Shown: positions 1 to 7,021 of the stretch, in pieces
Layout: every line of letters begins with the position of its first letter
Numbering within the stretch: the stretch's first letter is position 1
Assembly (NCBI GenBank): GCA_934661105.1
Contig: CAKUIV010000032.1
Location: 1-16,427 of the forward strand
Length of the DNA stretch: 16,427 bases
Direction: 5' to 3'
DNA from: an uncultured Ellagibacter sp.
GTDB taxonomy: Bacteria > Actinomycetota > Coriobacteriia > Coriobacteriales > Eggerthellaceae
The notes under the pieces: generated by a model
Databases searched by the model: none
What the model saw: the letters and a program-made list of their open reading frames with translations, nothing else
What the model was told of the DNA's origin: nothing
Translations under genes and position numbers: made by a program

Positions 1-1
1 C

Positions 2-889
2 GCGTCGGCACCTGTTTCCTCCTACGTGAAGATCTCGGACGGCTGCGATCGCTTCTGCTCCTACTGCGCGATTCCCCACATCCGCGGGCGCTACCATTCC
101 TTCCCGCTCGACGAAATCGACTCGGAAATCGACGCGAAGGTTTCCGCCGGTACCCGCGAAATCGTTCTCATCGCGCAGGATACGGGGCGTTGGGGGCAGG
201 ATTTCGACGAGCCGTCTTCGCTTGCGAGCCTGATGGCGCACGTCGCCGAGCGTCATCCCGAGACGTGGTTCCGCGTCATGTACATCCAGCCCGAGGGCGT
301 AACCGACGAGCTCCTCGCAACCATCGCGGGCCACGACAACATCTGCTCGTACCTCGACGTCCCGCTGCAGCACGTCGACAAGACGCTGCTCCGCGCCATG
401 AATCGCGCAGGCTCGCGCGAGAAATACCTGTCGCTCGTCAAGCATATCCGTGCGGTTGTGCCAAACGTGACACTGCGCACGACGCTCATCGCCGGTTTCC
501 CGGGCGAAACGGAGGAACAGTTCGAGGAGCTTTGCGATTTCGTTTCCGAGGCGCTCTTCGACTATATCGGCGTGTTCGCGTACTCTCGCGAAGAGGGAAC
601 GAAAGCTTACGACCTACCTGATCAGATCGACGAAGACGTGAAGACGGAACGCGCGCAGACGCTGCGCGATCTTGCCGATGCCGCCTGCACGCCTCGGATC
701 GCCGAACGCCAAGGACGCGAGATGGACGTCTTGATCGAAGGCGTCGAGGAAGACGGCCAGCTGTTCGGACGCGCGATGTGCCAGGCTCCCGACGTAGACG
801 GCGAAACATACGTGAGCGAAGGGTCGATCGGGGATATCGTCCGCGTTCGGATCGCCGATACGCTTCTGTACGAAATGGAGGCGGAGTAA
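2..889 (+). CDS. rimO: Ribosomal protein uS12 methylthiotransferase RimO (3' part)
   Basis: This radical-SAM enzyme adds a methylthio group to the conserved aspartate of ribosomal protein S12. The frame is open from the left window edge, so the N-terminal UPF0004 domain and the start codon lie outside. The radical-SAM motif CDRFCSYC is visible (cysteine codons at nt 44, 56 and 65), followed by AIPHIRGR, then a TIM-barrel region with LIAQDTGRWG, LDVPLQH and TTLIAGFPGET. A C-terminal TRAM domain ends with the GRAMCQAPDVDG stretch. DGCDRFCSYCAIPHIRG together with the acidic C-terminus favours RimO over MiaB, and a separate typical miaB lies at 7377. The stop shares one base with the ATG of the next gene (TAATG), so translation is probably coupled. 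Confidence 0.92.
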   Translation, partial: ASAPVSSYVKISDGCDRFCSYCAIPHIRGRYHSFPLDEIDSEIDAKVSAGTREIVLIAQDTGRWGQDFDEPSSLASLMAHVAERHPETWFRVMYIQPEGVTDELLATIAGHDNICSYLDVPLQHVDKTLLRAMNRAGSREKYLSLVKHIRAVVPNVTLRTTLIAGFPGETEEQFEELCDFVSEALFDYIGVFAYSREEGTKAYDLPDQIDEDVKTERAQTLRDLADAACTPRIAERQGREMDVLIEGVEEDGQLFGRAMCQAPDVDGETYVSEGSIGDIVRVRIADTLLYEMEAE

Positions 890-2043
890 TGCCAGGCAAG
901 GCGAAGCCGAACGAAACTGACAAGCTATGGACGATTTCGAATGTCATCACCCTCGTGCGCATCTGCCTCGTGCCGGTGTTCGTGATCGCGCTCATCAGCC
1001 CCTGGCCCGACTGGTTCGGATTCAAAGGCATCTCGATGCAATCGAAAAGCCTTGTCGCAGCCTTCATCTTCATTCTCATTTCCTGCACGGACTGGCTTGA
1101 CGGCTATCTTGCGCGCAGCAGGGGAGAGGTCACCGACTTCGGTAAGTTCATGGACCCGCTTGCCGACAAGATCCTCGTGGCGGCAGCGTTGCTCGCGCTC
1201 GTCGAGCTTTCCGTCCTGCCGTCATGGCCCGTGCTCATCATTCTCGCGCGAGAGTTCATCGTCTCGGGCATCAGAATGGTCGCAGCGAACAAAGGAATCG
1301 TGATCGCCGCAAGTTGGTACGGCAAAGCAAAAACCGTCACGCAAATCATCGCGATCGTGCTCTTCATCGTAAAGGACAGCATCCTCCCCGTGGCGTCTGG
1401 TCACGAACTCGACAACCCGCTCTACGTCCTTTCATGGGTCGTGATGCTCGTCGCCCTTGCGCTCACCATCATCTCGATGATGGACTATTTCGCGAAGGCG
1501 CGCCATTTGCTTGGATTCGGCTCGAAGGCGAAAACACCCGATGAACAGGCGTCTTGTGAAGTCGATCACAGCATTGAGGCCAAGGCGGAGCGCGTCGTGC
1601 GCGTTGCAGCGGAGCGACACCTCACTGTTGCAACGGCCGAGAGCCTTACCGGCGGTCTTATCTCGGGCGCCTTGACCGGAGTGCCCGGTAGCTCTGCGGT
1701 CGTGAGGGGCTCGATCGTGAGCTACGTGAACGAAGTGAAGCACGATGTGCTTGGCGTTGCGGAGGAGAACCTCGAGACGTACGGGGCCGTAAGCGAGCAA
1801 GTCGCCTTGCAGATGGCCGAGGGAGCACGCGAAAAGCTCGGGGTTGACGTGGCGGTTTCGGTCACGGGCATAGCCGGCCCGACAGGAGCCGAGCCAGGCA
1901 AGCCGGTGGGAACCGTTTGGGTCGCAACCGCATCGGGCGCCGGCGCAAAGGCGAAAATCCACCATTTCACCGGTTCGCGCTCGCAAGTCCGTGAAAGCAC
2001 GGTCGATGCGGCACTCATAGCCCTCGAAGACGCGATGCGATAA
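889..2043 (+). CDS. pgsA: Fused phosphatidylglycerophosphate synthase (PgsA) - CinA C-terminal (PncC-like) domain protein
   Basis: One uninterrupted 384-residue frame carries two proteins that are usually separate. Residues about 12-205 are a multi-helix membrane CDP-alcohol phosphatidyltransferase. It has the complete signature D68, D71-G72, A75-R76, G85, D89, D93 (DWLDGYLAR, GKFMDPLAD) and should make phosphatidylglycerophosphate from CDP-diacylglycerol and glycerol-3-phosphate. A linker of about 25 residues (206-230) leads to residues 231-384, a CinA C-terminal domain with TAESLTGG (catalytic-type Ser252), SYVNEVK and VTGIAGPTG. In characterised PncC proteins this domain deamidates NMN. 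The CinA N-terminal molybdopterin-binding-like domain is absent. The start ATG overlaps the rimO stop and has GGAG at 877-880, 8 nt upstream. The fusion tethers the soluble domain to the membrane. Both halves look intact, so only the reason for the fusion is unclear. Confidence 0.9.
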   Translation: MPGKAKPNETDKLWTISNVITLVRICLVPVFVIALISPWPDWFGFKGISMQSKSLVAAFIFILISCTDWLDGYLARSRGEVTDFGKFMDPLADKILVAAALLALVELSVLPSWPVLIILAREFIVSGIRMVAANKGIVIAASWYGKAKTVTQIIAIVLFIVKDSILPVASGHELDNPLYVLSWVVMLVALALTIISMMDYFAKARHLLGFGSKAKTPDEQASCEVDHSIEAKAERVVRVAAERHLTVATAESLTGGLISGALTGVPGSSAVVRGSIVSYVNEVKHDVLGVAEENLETYGAVSEQVALQMAEGAREKLGVDVAVSVTGIAGPTGAEPGKPVGTVWVATASGAGAKAKIHHFTGSRSQVRESTVDAALIALEDAMR

Positions 2044-2060
2044 CCCAAGTTCGCGCAAAG

Positions 2061-2097
2061 GCGAAGCCGATCCGCGAACCGAGCGGGTCGGCTTCGC
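2061..2097 (+). terminator. Strong hairpin after rimO/pgsA-cinA, putative terminator
   Basis: A 15-bp stem pairs 2061-2075 with 2083-2097 (one G-U pair) around a 7-nt loop, 17 nt after the stop codon. Only two T's follow, so it is not a classical T-tailed terminator. Hairpins without T-runs are common in actinobacteria. Confidence 0.55.
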
Positions 2098-2291
2098 TTG
2101 CCTCCCAAGCCCGACGCCGCATTCTTGGACGGACGACGTTTCGTCGCCTCCGTGTTGGAAAAACGCGAAAGCGAGTTGGAAGCAAAGAGGATCTTCGCGC
2201 GACGACACCTCCCCGCACACGATGTCTCCTCCGCGATATGAAGCTCTTACAGCGGCCCGCGCGAAGGAAGGCGGTCGAGCTGCGCCGCTAC
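2098..2291 (+). other. Gene-free stretch before recA with a coding-like remnant
   Basis: No gene with a start and ribosome-binding site is seen here. The frame of pgsA-cinA stays open after its TAA as far as a TGA at 2239-2241. From about 2122 its codons look like those of real genes (translation includes FVASVLEKRESELEAKRIF). It lacks an ATG, and its only near start is a TTG at 2125 without a Shine-Dalgarno sequence. It may be a decayed tail, a small unannotated ORF, or chance. Confidence 0.25.
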
Positions 2292-2315
2292 CTTGAACCC
2301 CGTCAAGGGTTCAAG
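2292..2315. repeat. 9-bp perfect inverted repeat upstream of the recA promoter
   Basis: CTTGAACCC (2292-2300) and GGGTTCAAG (2307-2315) form a perfect 9-bp stem with a 6-nt loop, ending 8 nt before the recA -35 box. No T-run follows. It may be a terminator protecting the recA promoter from read-through or a protein-binding palindrome; the sequence does not decide. Confidence 0.4.
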
Positions 2316-2323
2316 GGAACTCC

Positions 2324-2351
2324 TTGACGAGCAAACGTTTGTTCGTATAAT
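2324..2351 (+). promoter_or_regulatory. recA promoter
   Basis: TTGACG (2324-2329), a 16-nt spacer and a consensus TATAAT (2346-2351). Transcription would start near 2358, giving a leader of about 54 nt before the preferred recA ATG at 2412. Confidence 0.75.
2332..2345. promoter_or_regulatory. LexA (SOS) box of recA
   Basis: CAAACGTTTGTTCG matches the Gram-positive SOS consensus CGAAC-N4-GTTCG with one mismatch and fills the -35/-10 spacer. Bound LexA would therefore block RNA polymerase directly. It resembles the boxes upstream of lexA in this window. Confidence 0.75.
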
Positions 2352-2411
2352 AAGGAGACGCACATGGATGAAGCAGCAACGGATGAAATCGCCGTAATCG
2401 GAGGAGAAGGA

Positions 2412-3467
2412 ATGAACGACGAAAAAGCCAAGATGCTCAAGATCACGACTGATCAAATCGAGCAAAAATTTGGTCGCGGCTCAATCATGAAGCTTGGCGA
2501 AGGCGGCGAGCACCTCAACATCGGCGTCATCCCCACGGGAGCCCTGCCGCTTGACGCAGCTCTGGGAATCGGCGGCGTTCCTCGCGGTCGCATCATCGAG
2601 ATCTATGGCCCTGAATCAAGCGGCAAGACGACCCTGGCCCTTCAAATACTCGCGGAAGCGCAGGCGATGGGCGGCGTCGTTGCCTTCATCGACGCAGAAC
2701 ACGCGCTCGACCCTGTGTATGCGGCGCGTCTTGGCGTCGACATCGACGAGGTTCTCATCTCGCAGCCCGACACGGGAGAGCAAGCGCTTGAAATCTGCGA
2801 CATGCTCGTTCGTTCCGGTGCGATCGACTGCGTCGTCGTCGACTCGGTCGCCGCACTTGTTCCCCGTGCCGAAATCGAAGGCGAAATGGGCGACACGACA
2901 GTTGGCCTGCAAGCTCGCCTTATGTCGCAGGCGCTGCGCAAACTCGCAGGCTCGCTTTCGAAATCGAACACAACGTGCATCTTCATCAATCAGCTACGGG
3001 AGAAGATCGGCGTTATGTTCGGCAACCCCGAAACGACCACCGGAGGTAGGGCCCTCAAGTTCTTCTCAAGCGTCCGCATCGACATCCGCCGCATCGACTC
3101 GATCAAAAAAGACGGCGAAATCGTCGGCAACCGCGTACGCGCGAAGGTCGTTAAGAACAAGGTTGCCCCTCCGTTCCGCCAAGCCGAATTCGACCTTATG
3201 TACGGCGAGGGCATTTCCCGTGAAGGCTGTATCGTCGACATGGCCGTCGAATGCGGCGTCGCAAAGAAGAGCGGCGCATGGTACACCTATGGTGAACAGC
3301 GTTTGGGACAGGGTCGCGAAGCGGCAAAGCGAACGCTGCGCGAGAATCCGGATTTACGCGACGAGCTCGAGGCGAAGGTCCGCGAAGCGTTCGACATCCC
3401 CGTTGCGACGAGAACAGCCGAAGAAGCGGATGCGGTAACGCCCGTCGCCAAACCGAAGAAGAAATAA
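2412..3467 (+). CDS. recA: Recombinase RecA
   Basis: RecA coats single-stranded DNA, performs strand exchange and, as the active filament, triggers LexA self-cleavage. The 351-residue product has Walker A GPESSGKT at 66-73, Walker B VVVDSVAAL, and the DNA-binding loop GNPETTTGGRALKF. The tail is short and basic (ending KPKKK) rather than acidic. The start at 2412 is preferred because it follows a near-perfect Shine-Dalgarno sequence (GGAGGAGAAGG, 2400-2410) and gives the usual N-terminus. An in-frame ATG at 2364 would add 16 residues, but its AAGGAG overlaps the predicted promoter downstream edge and may not be transcribed. There is no intein. The gene is controlled by the LexA box at 2332-2345 and is followed one base later by recX. 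Confidence 0.98.
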   Translation: MNDEKAKMLKITTDQIEQKFGRGSIMKLGEGGEHLNIGVIPTGALPLDAALGIGGVPRGRIIEIYGPESSGKTTLALQILAEAQAMGGVVAFIDAEHALDPVYAARLGVDIDEVLISQPDTGEQALEICDMLVRSGAIDCVVVDSVAALVPRAEIEGEMGDTTVGLQARLMSQALRKLAGSLSKSNTTCIFINQLREKIGVMFGNPETTTGGRALKFFSSVRIDIRRIDSIKKDGEIVGNRVRAKVVKNKVAPPFRQAEFDLMYGEGISREGCIVDMAVECGVAKKSGAWYTYGEQRLGQGREAAKRTLRENPDLRDELEAKVREAFDIPVATRTAEEADAVTPVAKPKKK

Positions 3468-3468
3468 C

Positions 3469-4017
3469 GTGGCCTCGTCACTCGTCAACCTCGAGCAGCT
3501 CAAGGAACAGATTCACGAAATCGAATGCCCTTCTTCGGTTGATTTCGGCTCATCAGTCGAAGAAGAAACTGCTCGCGCTTTCAAGAAAATCATCAAACTG
3601 GCAAGTATCAGGGAGCAAGCGACAGAAAAGCTCAAGGCTCGGCTTCTACGCGATGGGTTTTCCGAAACCGCAGCATCGAGTGCAATAGAACGTGCGGTTG
3701 CATGCCGCATCGTCGACGACGAACGCTATGCAGAATCGCTCGTCAGAATGAGAATCGCGCAAGGGCGGGGGCGCCGCGGAGTCGAGCGGGAACTCGAGGA
3801 TCTCGCAATCCGCGTTCCCGATGAGGAGATTTGGAACGAAGCGTTCGAGCGTTCGGGAAGCACAGACGAATACGAACGCGCGATTGCCCTTCTTGAAAGG
3901 AAGCCCCCTCGATCCAAGAACCAACGTGAAGGGGCTTACCGAAAACTAATCCAGAAAGGCTATAGCTACGACATTGCTGCAAGCGCTTCGCGCCAATGGT
4001 TCGAAGCGCGCAACTAG
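3469..4017 (+). CDS. recX: Regulatory protein RecX
   Basis: RecX binds and caps RecA filaments and so limits recombination and the SOS signal. The 182-residue protein shows the tandem three-helix repeats of the family, including EKLKARLLRDGF, RIVDDERYAESLVRMR and RKLIQKGYSYDIAASA. An N-terminal extension of about 40 residues precedes the first repeat. The start is a GTG one base after the recA stop, with no clear Shine-Dalgarno sequence of its own. Translation therefore probably depends on ribosomes ending recA, which would keep RecX low and SOS-coregulated. The function is inferred from repeats and position. Confidence 0.92.
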   Translation: MASSLVNLEQLKEQIHEIECPSSVDFGSSVEEETARAFKKIIKLASIREQATEKLKARLLRDGFSETAASSAIERAVACRIVDDERYAESLVRMRIAQGRGRRGVERELEDLAIRVPDEEIWNEAFERSGSTDEYERAIALLERKPPRSKNQREGAYRKLIQKGYSYDIAASASRQWFEARN

Positions 4018-4039
4018 CATTACCGTTCCTGCGAAGCGC

Positions 4040-4092
4040 AAAGCAGGTCATTTATCCTCTTTTTTGAAGCTGAGGGTACAATGACCTGCTTT
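4040..4092 (+). terminator. Long hairpin after recX, probable recA-recX terminator
   Basis: A perfect 13-bp stem (4040-4052 with 4080-4092) continues, after one bulged base, into a 7-bp stem (4053-4059 with 4072-4078, one G-U pair). The loop is 12 nt. A T-rich stretch follows the 3' arm. It starts 22 nt after the recX stop. Confidence 0.8.
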
Positions 4093-4124
4093 CTTACTTT
4101 ATTATGTAATGTGGCTTAAGTGAT

Positions 4125-4152
4125 TTGTACCCCAACGGGTGCTTCTTATATA
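4125..4152 (+). promoter_or_regulatory. Putative rny promoter
   Basis: TTGTAC (4125-4130), 16-nt spacer, TATATA (4147-4152). The predicted start near 4159 leaves a leader of about 100 nt before the rny ATG. Confidence 0.5.
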
Positions 4153-4198
4153 TCAACAAAACAATAGAGCAGTGCCCCTTGCGTGCGATTCGCTTATG

Positions 4199-4220
4199 CC
4201 CGGTTTTACCGGGTTTTATT
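4199..4220 (+). terminator. Terminator-like hairpin inside the rny leader (possible attenuator)
   Basis: CCCGG (4199-4203), loop TTTTA, CCGGG (4209-4213), followed by TTTTATT. This is a small but classical intrinsic-terminator shape. It lies between the predicted rny promoter and start codon, so it could end transcription early and release an RNA of about 60 nt. Confidence 0.45.
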
Positions 4221-4261
4221 ATGCCGAAACATTATTGGACAACAAAAGGAAGGGGGAGCTC

Positions 4262-5794
4262 ATGCCTGGCATTCTGTGGCTCGTCATCGGAGCTATCGTC
4301 GGCATCGCTCTCGGCTTCGTCATCACCCGTTACGTAATCAACGCCTCATCGAAGAAGGCAGCTCAAGAAGCGGAAGAGTTGGTTGCAAACGCAAAACGAC
4401 AAGCCGAAACACTGCATCGCGAAGCCGTTCTCGAAGCGAAAGACCAAGCACTGAAGCTCAAGCAGGAGGCGGAAGCCGAAAACAAGGAGCGCATGAAAGA
4501 AGTCCGCGCAGCGGAAAACCGCGTTTCCCAACGCGAGGAATCGCTTGATCGCCGCGTCGAATCGCTCGATGCGCGCGAACATCAAATCTCCTCGATGCAG
4601 GGGCAGGTCGAGCGCCGGGAGCGCGACGTGACCGAAGCTGAAAAAGAAGCGGGTAGGCGTCTTGAGAAAATCGCCGGTATGACCCCGGACGAGGCGAAAA
4701 ACGAGCTGCTCACCTCGCTTAAGGACGAAGTCGCACACGAATCGGCCGCAATCATCCGCGATGCGGAAACGCAAGCCAAGGCCGAAGCCGACAAGAAGTC
4801 GCGCATGATTTTGAGCCTTGCGATTCAACGCGTCGCCGCCGATCATTCCGCCGAAACGACCGTCTCTACCATTCATATTCCTTCTGACGACCTCAAGGGG
4901 CGCATCATCGGACGCGAAGGGCGCAACATTCGCTCCTTCGAACAGCTGACGGGAACGAATCTCATTATCGATGACACGCCGGAATGCGTGACCATCTCGT
5001 GCTTCGATCCAGTCAGACGCGAAATCGGGCGTGTCACGATGGAGAACCTCATCGCGGACGGACGAATTCATCCCGCACGCATCGAAGAAATGTTCGGCAA
5101 AGCGGAGCGCCTCGTCAACCAGCGCGTTCGCGAAGCCGGTGAGCAGGCGGCATTCGACACCGGCATCCACGATCTCCATCCCGAATTGGTGAAGACGCTC
5201 GGTCGCCTTCGTTACCGCACTTCCTACGGGCAAAACGTGCTGAACCATTCGCTCGAGGTCGCCTATCTTTCAGGCGTTATGGCATCAGAGCTCGGGCTCG
5301 ATCCGGTTCCCGCAAAGCGAGCAGGTCTGCTTCACGACCTTGGCAAAGCAGTCGACCATGAGGTCGAGGGAAGCCATGCGGTCATCGGCGCCGATTTGGC
5401 GCGTCGCTTCGGTGAGCGCCCCGAAATCGTTCACGCGATCGAGGCTCACCACAACGACGTCGAGCCGAATAGCGTCATCGATGTGCTTGTTCAGGCGGCA
5501 GACGCCGTTTCCGCCGCACGTCCCGGTGCGCGCAAGGAAACGCTCGATGCTTACGTGAAGCGCCTTGAGAAGCTTGAGGAAATCGCAAAATCGTATAAGG
5601 GCGTCGAGCGCACATATGCAATCCAGGCAGGCCGCGAAGTTCGCGTCATGGTGGAGCCGGACGTGGTCGACGAGGCTCAGACCGTCGTGCTCGCTCACGA
5701 CATCGCTCATCGCATCGAAAGCGAGATGCAGTATCCGGGCCAGGTCAAAGTCGTCGTCATCCGCGAGAGTCGCGCCGTCGACATCGCCAAATAG
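4262..5794 (+). CDS. rny: Ribonuclease Y
   Basis: RNase Y is the membrane-anchored endoribonuclease that starts mRNA decay in many bacteria lacking RNase E. The 510-residue product has all expected parts in order. A single N-terminal membrane helix spans about residues 3-22. A long charged coiled coil spans about 30-190. A KH domain carries GRIIGREGRNIR starting at residue 213. An HD phosphohydrolase domain has its H358-D359 pair in LLHDLGKAVDHE. The ATG at 4262 is chosen because a purine-rich Shine-Dalgarno region (AAGGAAGGGGGAG) precedes it and it places the membrane helix at the very N-terminus. The frame is open further upstream, but that part is non-coding leader. An ATPase gene follows after 3 nt. 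Confidence 0.97.
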   Translation: MPGILWLVIGAIVGIALGFVITRYVINASSKKAAQEAEELVANAKRQAETLHREAVLEAKDQALKLKQEAEAENKERMKEVRAAENRVSQREESLDRRVESLDAREHQISSMQGQVERRERDVTEAEKEAGRRLEKIAGMTPDEAKNELLTSLKDEVAHESAAIIRDAETQAKAEADKKSRMILSLAIQRVAADHSAETTVSTIHIPSDDLKGRIIGREGRNIRSFEQLTGTNLIIDDTPECVTISCFDPVRREIGRVTMENLIADGRIHPARIEEMFGKAERLVNQRVREAGEQAAFDTGIHDLHPELVKTLGRLRYRTSYGQNVLNHSLEVAYLSGVMASELGLDPVPAKRAGLLHDLGKAVDHEVEGSHAVIGADLARRFGERPEIVHAIEAHHNDVEPNSVIDVLVQAADAVSAARPGARKETLDAYVKRLEKLEEIAKSYKGVERTYAIQAGREVRVMVEPDVVDEAQTVVLAHDIAHRIESEMQYPGQVKVVVIRESRAVDIAK

Positions 5795-5797
5795 CAT

Positions 5798-6904
5798 ATG
5801 GCTGAAACGGATCTCGAAGCATTCGTCGATTCCGTCTGCACTGAAAGCCATCTCCGCGTCGAAACCGACTTCGGAGATGGCTTTGTTCGTTTGCGCACGT
5901 CGGAAGCTGAACGCAGGCAAGCTGCGCACGATATCCGCTCAAGTGAGGACATCGTAATCGAGATGCTGCGCAACGCGCGCGATGCGCATGCACGAACGAT
6001 CTTTCTTGCCGTCGGCAGGGAAGGGGACACGCGCAGAATCACGATGATCGACGACGGAGACGGAATCCCATCCACAATGCATGAGCGCGTATTCGAGCCG
6101 CGCGTCACCTCGAAACTCGACACCGTCCATATGGATAAGTGGGGCGTTCATGGGCGCGGTATGGCTCTCTATTCCGTTAAGGTGAATGCCACCGAAGCTC
6201 GCGTACTTGCATCTGATAAAGGCCTCGGCTGCGCAATGCATGTCGAAACCGATTTGCAAACGCTTCCCGAACGAGCAGATCAATCGACATTCCCGACGTT
6301 CGAGAAAACGGAATCAGGGAGCTATACGATGCGAGGACCGCGCAACATCGTGAGAACCGCTACTGAATTCGCGCTTGAGTGCCGAAAGAGCTGTACGGTC
6401 TATTGGGGGTCTGCAACAGAAATCGCCGCAACGCTTTACGAATTCGGCGCATCGACGATGTCCCCTTCGGCACGCGCATTTTGCAGGAGCATCAGCGAAC
6501 TTCCCGTCTGCAAACGACTTTGCATCGCGTCCGATCCGATTATGTTCTCTCAGATCGCCGCATCGCTTGGTCTCGCCTTGTCGGAACGATCAGCGAGGCG
6601 GATCCTGAACGATGAGATCACGCCTATCGAATCACTCGCCGAGCGCGTTCGTTCGCACGAGCTCGCGTCAAAGCCATCGATCGGCAACGCACTACCCGAA
6701 AACCACGCTCGCGGAAAGGCGAAGAAAGCAGACCCTCGATCGCTTAAAATCGATAACGAGGACAAGCTCTTCTTATCGCGAGCTTGCGAGACCGCGTTTG
6801 CCGATCTTGCTCAGCGTTACTACCTCGAGCCTCTCGGCGCACCGGAGGTTCACGTCGGCTCGTCTGAAATCAAGATAACCGTACATTTCGAAAAACAGCG
6901 CTGA
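5798..6904 (+). CDS. Uncharacterised GHKL-fold (histidine kinase/MutL/Hsp90-like) ATPase
   Basis: I do not recognise a named family. The first 150 residues carry the GHKL ATP-binding motifs. The N-box is E55/N59 in EMLRNARDAHA, the G1 box is DDGDG at 85-89, the F-box-like stretch is VFEPRVTSK at 98-106, and the G2/lid is WGVHGRGMALYSVK at 115-128. No histidine phospho-acceptor domain, receiver, transmembrane helix or MutL C-terminal region is visible. Residues about 185-290 form a second, unassigned part with several cysteines. Residues 291-315 look like a basic linker, and 316-368 form a small mixed helix/strand end. The gene begins 3 nt after rny without an evident Shine-Dalgarno sequence, so it is probably translationally coupled to RNase Y. 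In Bacillus this slot, between rny and spoVS, holds ymdB. A role with RNase Y or SpoVS is inference only. Confidence 0.85.
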   Translation: MAETDLEAFVDSVCTESHLRVETDFGDGFVRLRTSEAERRQAAHDIRSSEDIVIEMLRNARDAHARTIFLAVGREGDTRRITMIDDGDGIPSTMHERVFEPRVTSKLDTVHMDKWGVHGRGMALYSVKVNATEARVLASDKGLGCAMHVETDLQTLPERADQSTFPTFEKTESGSYTMRGPRNIVRTATEFALECRKSCTVYWGSATEIAATLYEFGASTMSPSARAFCRSISELPVCKRLCIASDPIMFSQIAASLGLALSERSARRILNDEITPIESLAERVRSHELASKPSIGNALPENHARGKAKKADPRSLKIDNEDKLFLSRACETAFADLAQRYYLEPLGAPEVHVGSSEIKITVHFEKQR

Positions 6905-6926
6905 AAGCCGAAGACGCCTTCCCTCA

Positions 6927-6955
6927 TTGCCACATATCACGCGAACAGCTAAAAT
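6927..6955 (+). promoter_or_regulatory. Putative promoter of the spoVS-miaB-miaA-dapF-hflX operon
   Basis: TTGCCA (6927-6932), 17-nt spacer, TAAAAT (6950-6955), in the 117-nt gap before spoVS. Spacing is ideal and the -10 is good. Confidence 0.6.
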
Positions 6956-7021
6956 GCACTTCGTATAACCGAGCTGCGAAAACGCGCAAGAAACGAACTA
7001 CGAAACGACAAGGAACGATCC

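Noticed and set aside
1432..2220. 262-residue minus-strand frame opposite pgsA-cinA and the following gap
   Set aside because: Mostly antisense to conserved domains, low-complexity composition, no recognisable motif, and convergent into pgsA.
2494..3438. 314-residue plus-strand frame inside recA
   Set aside because: Ser/Arg/Ala-rich out-of-frame shadow of recA.
4139..4261. Upstream extension of rny to a GTG at 4139
   Set aside because: It would bury the membrane helix behind 41 residues encoded by promoter, hairpin and Shine-Dalgarno sequence; the ATG at 4262 fits the family.
4346..5248. 300-residue minus-strand frame opposite rny
   Set aside because: Antisense shadow of a confidently identified gene with a clear domain series; no ribosome-binding site or motif.
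6940..6955. LexA-box-like CGAAC at the spoVS promoter
   Set aside because: Only the left half matches; the right half (AAAAT) does not resemble GTTCG.
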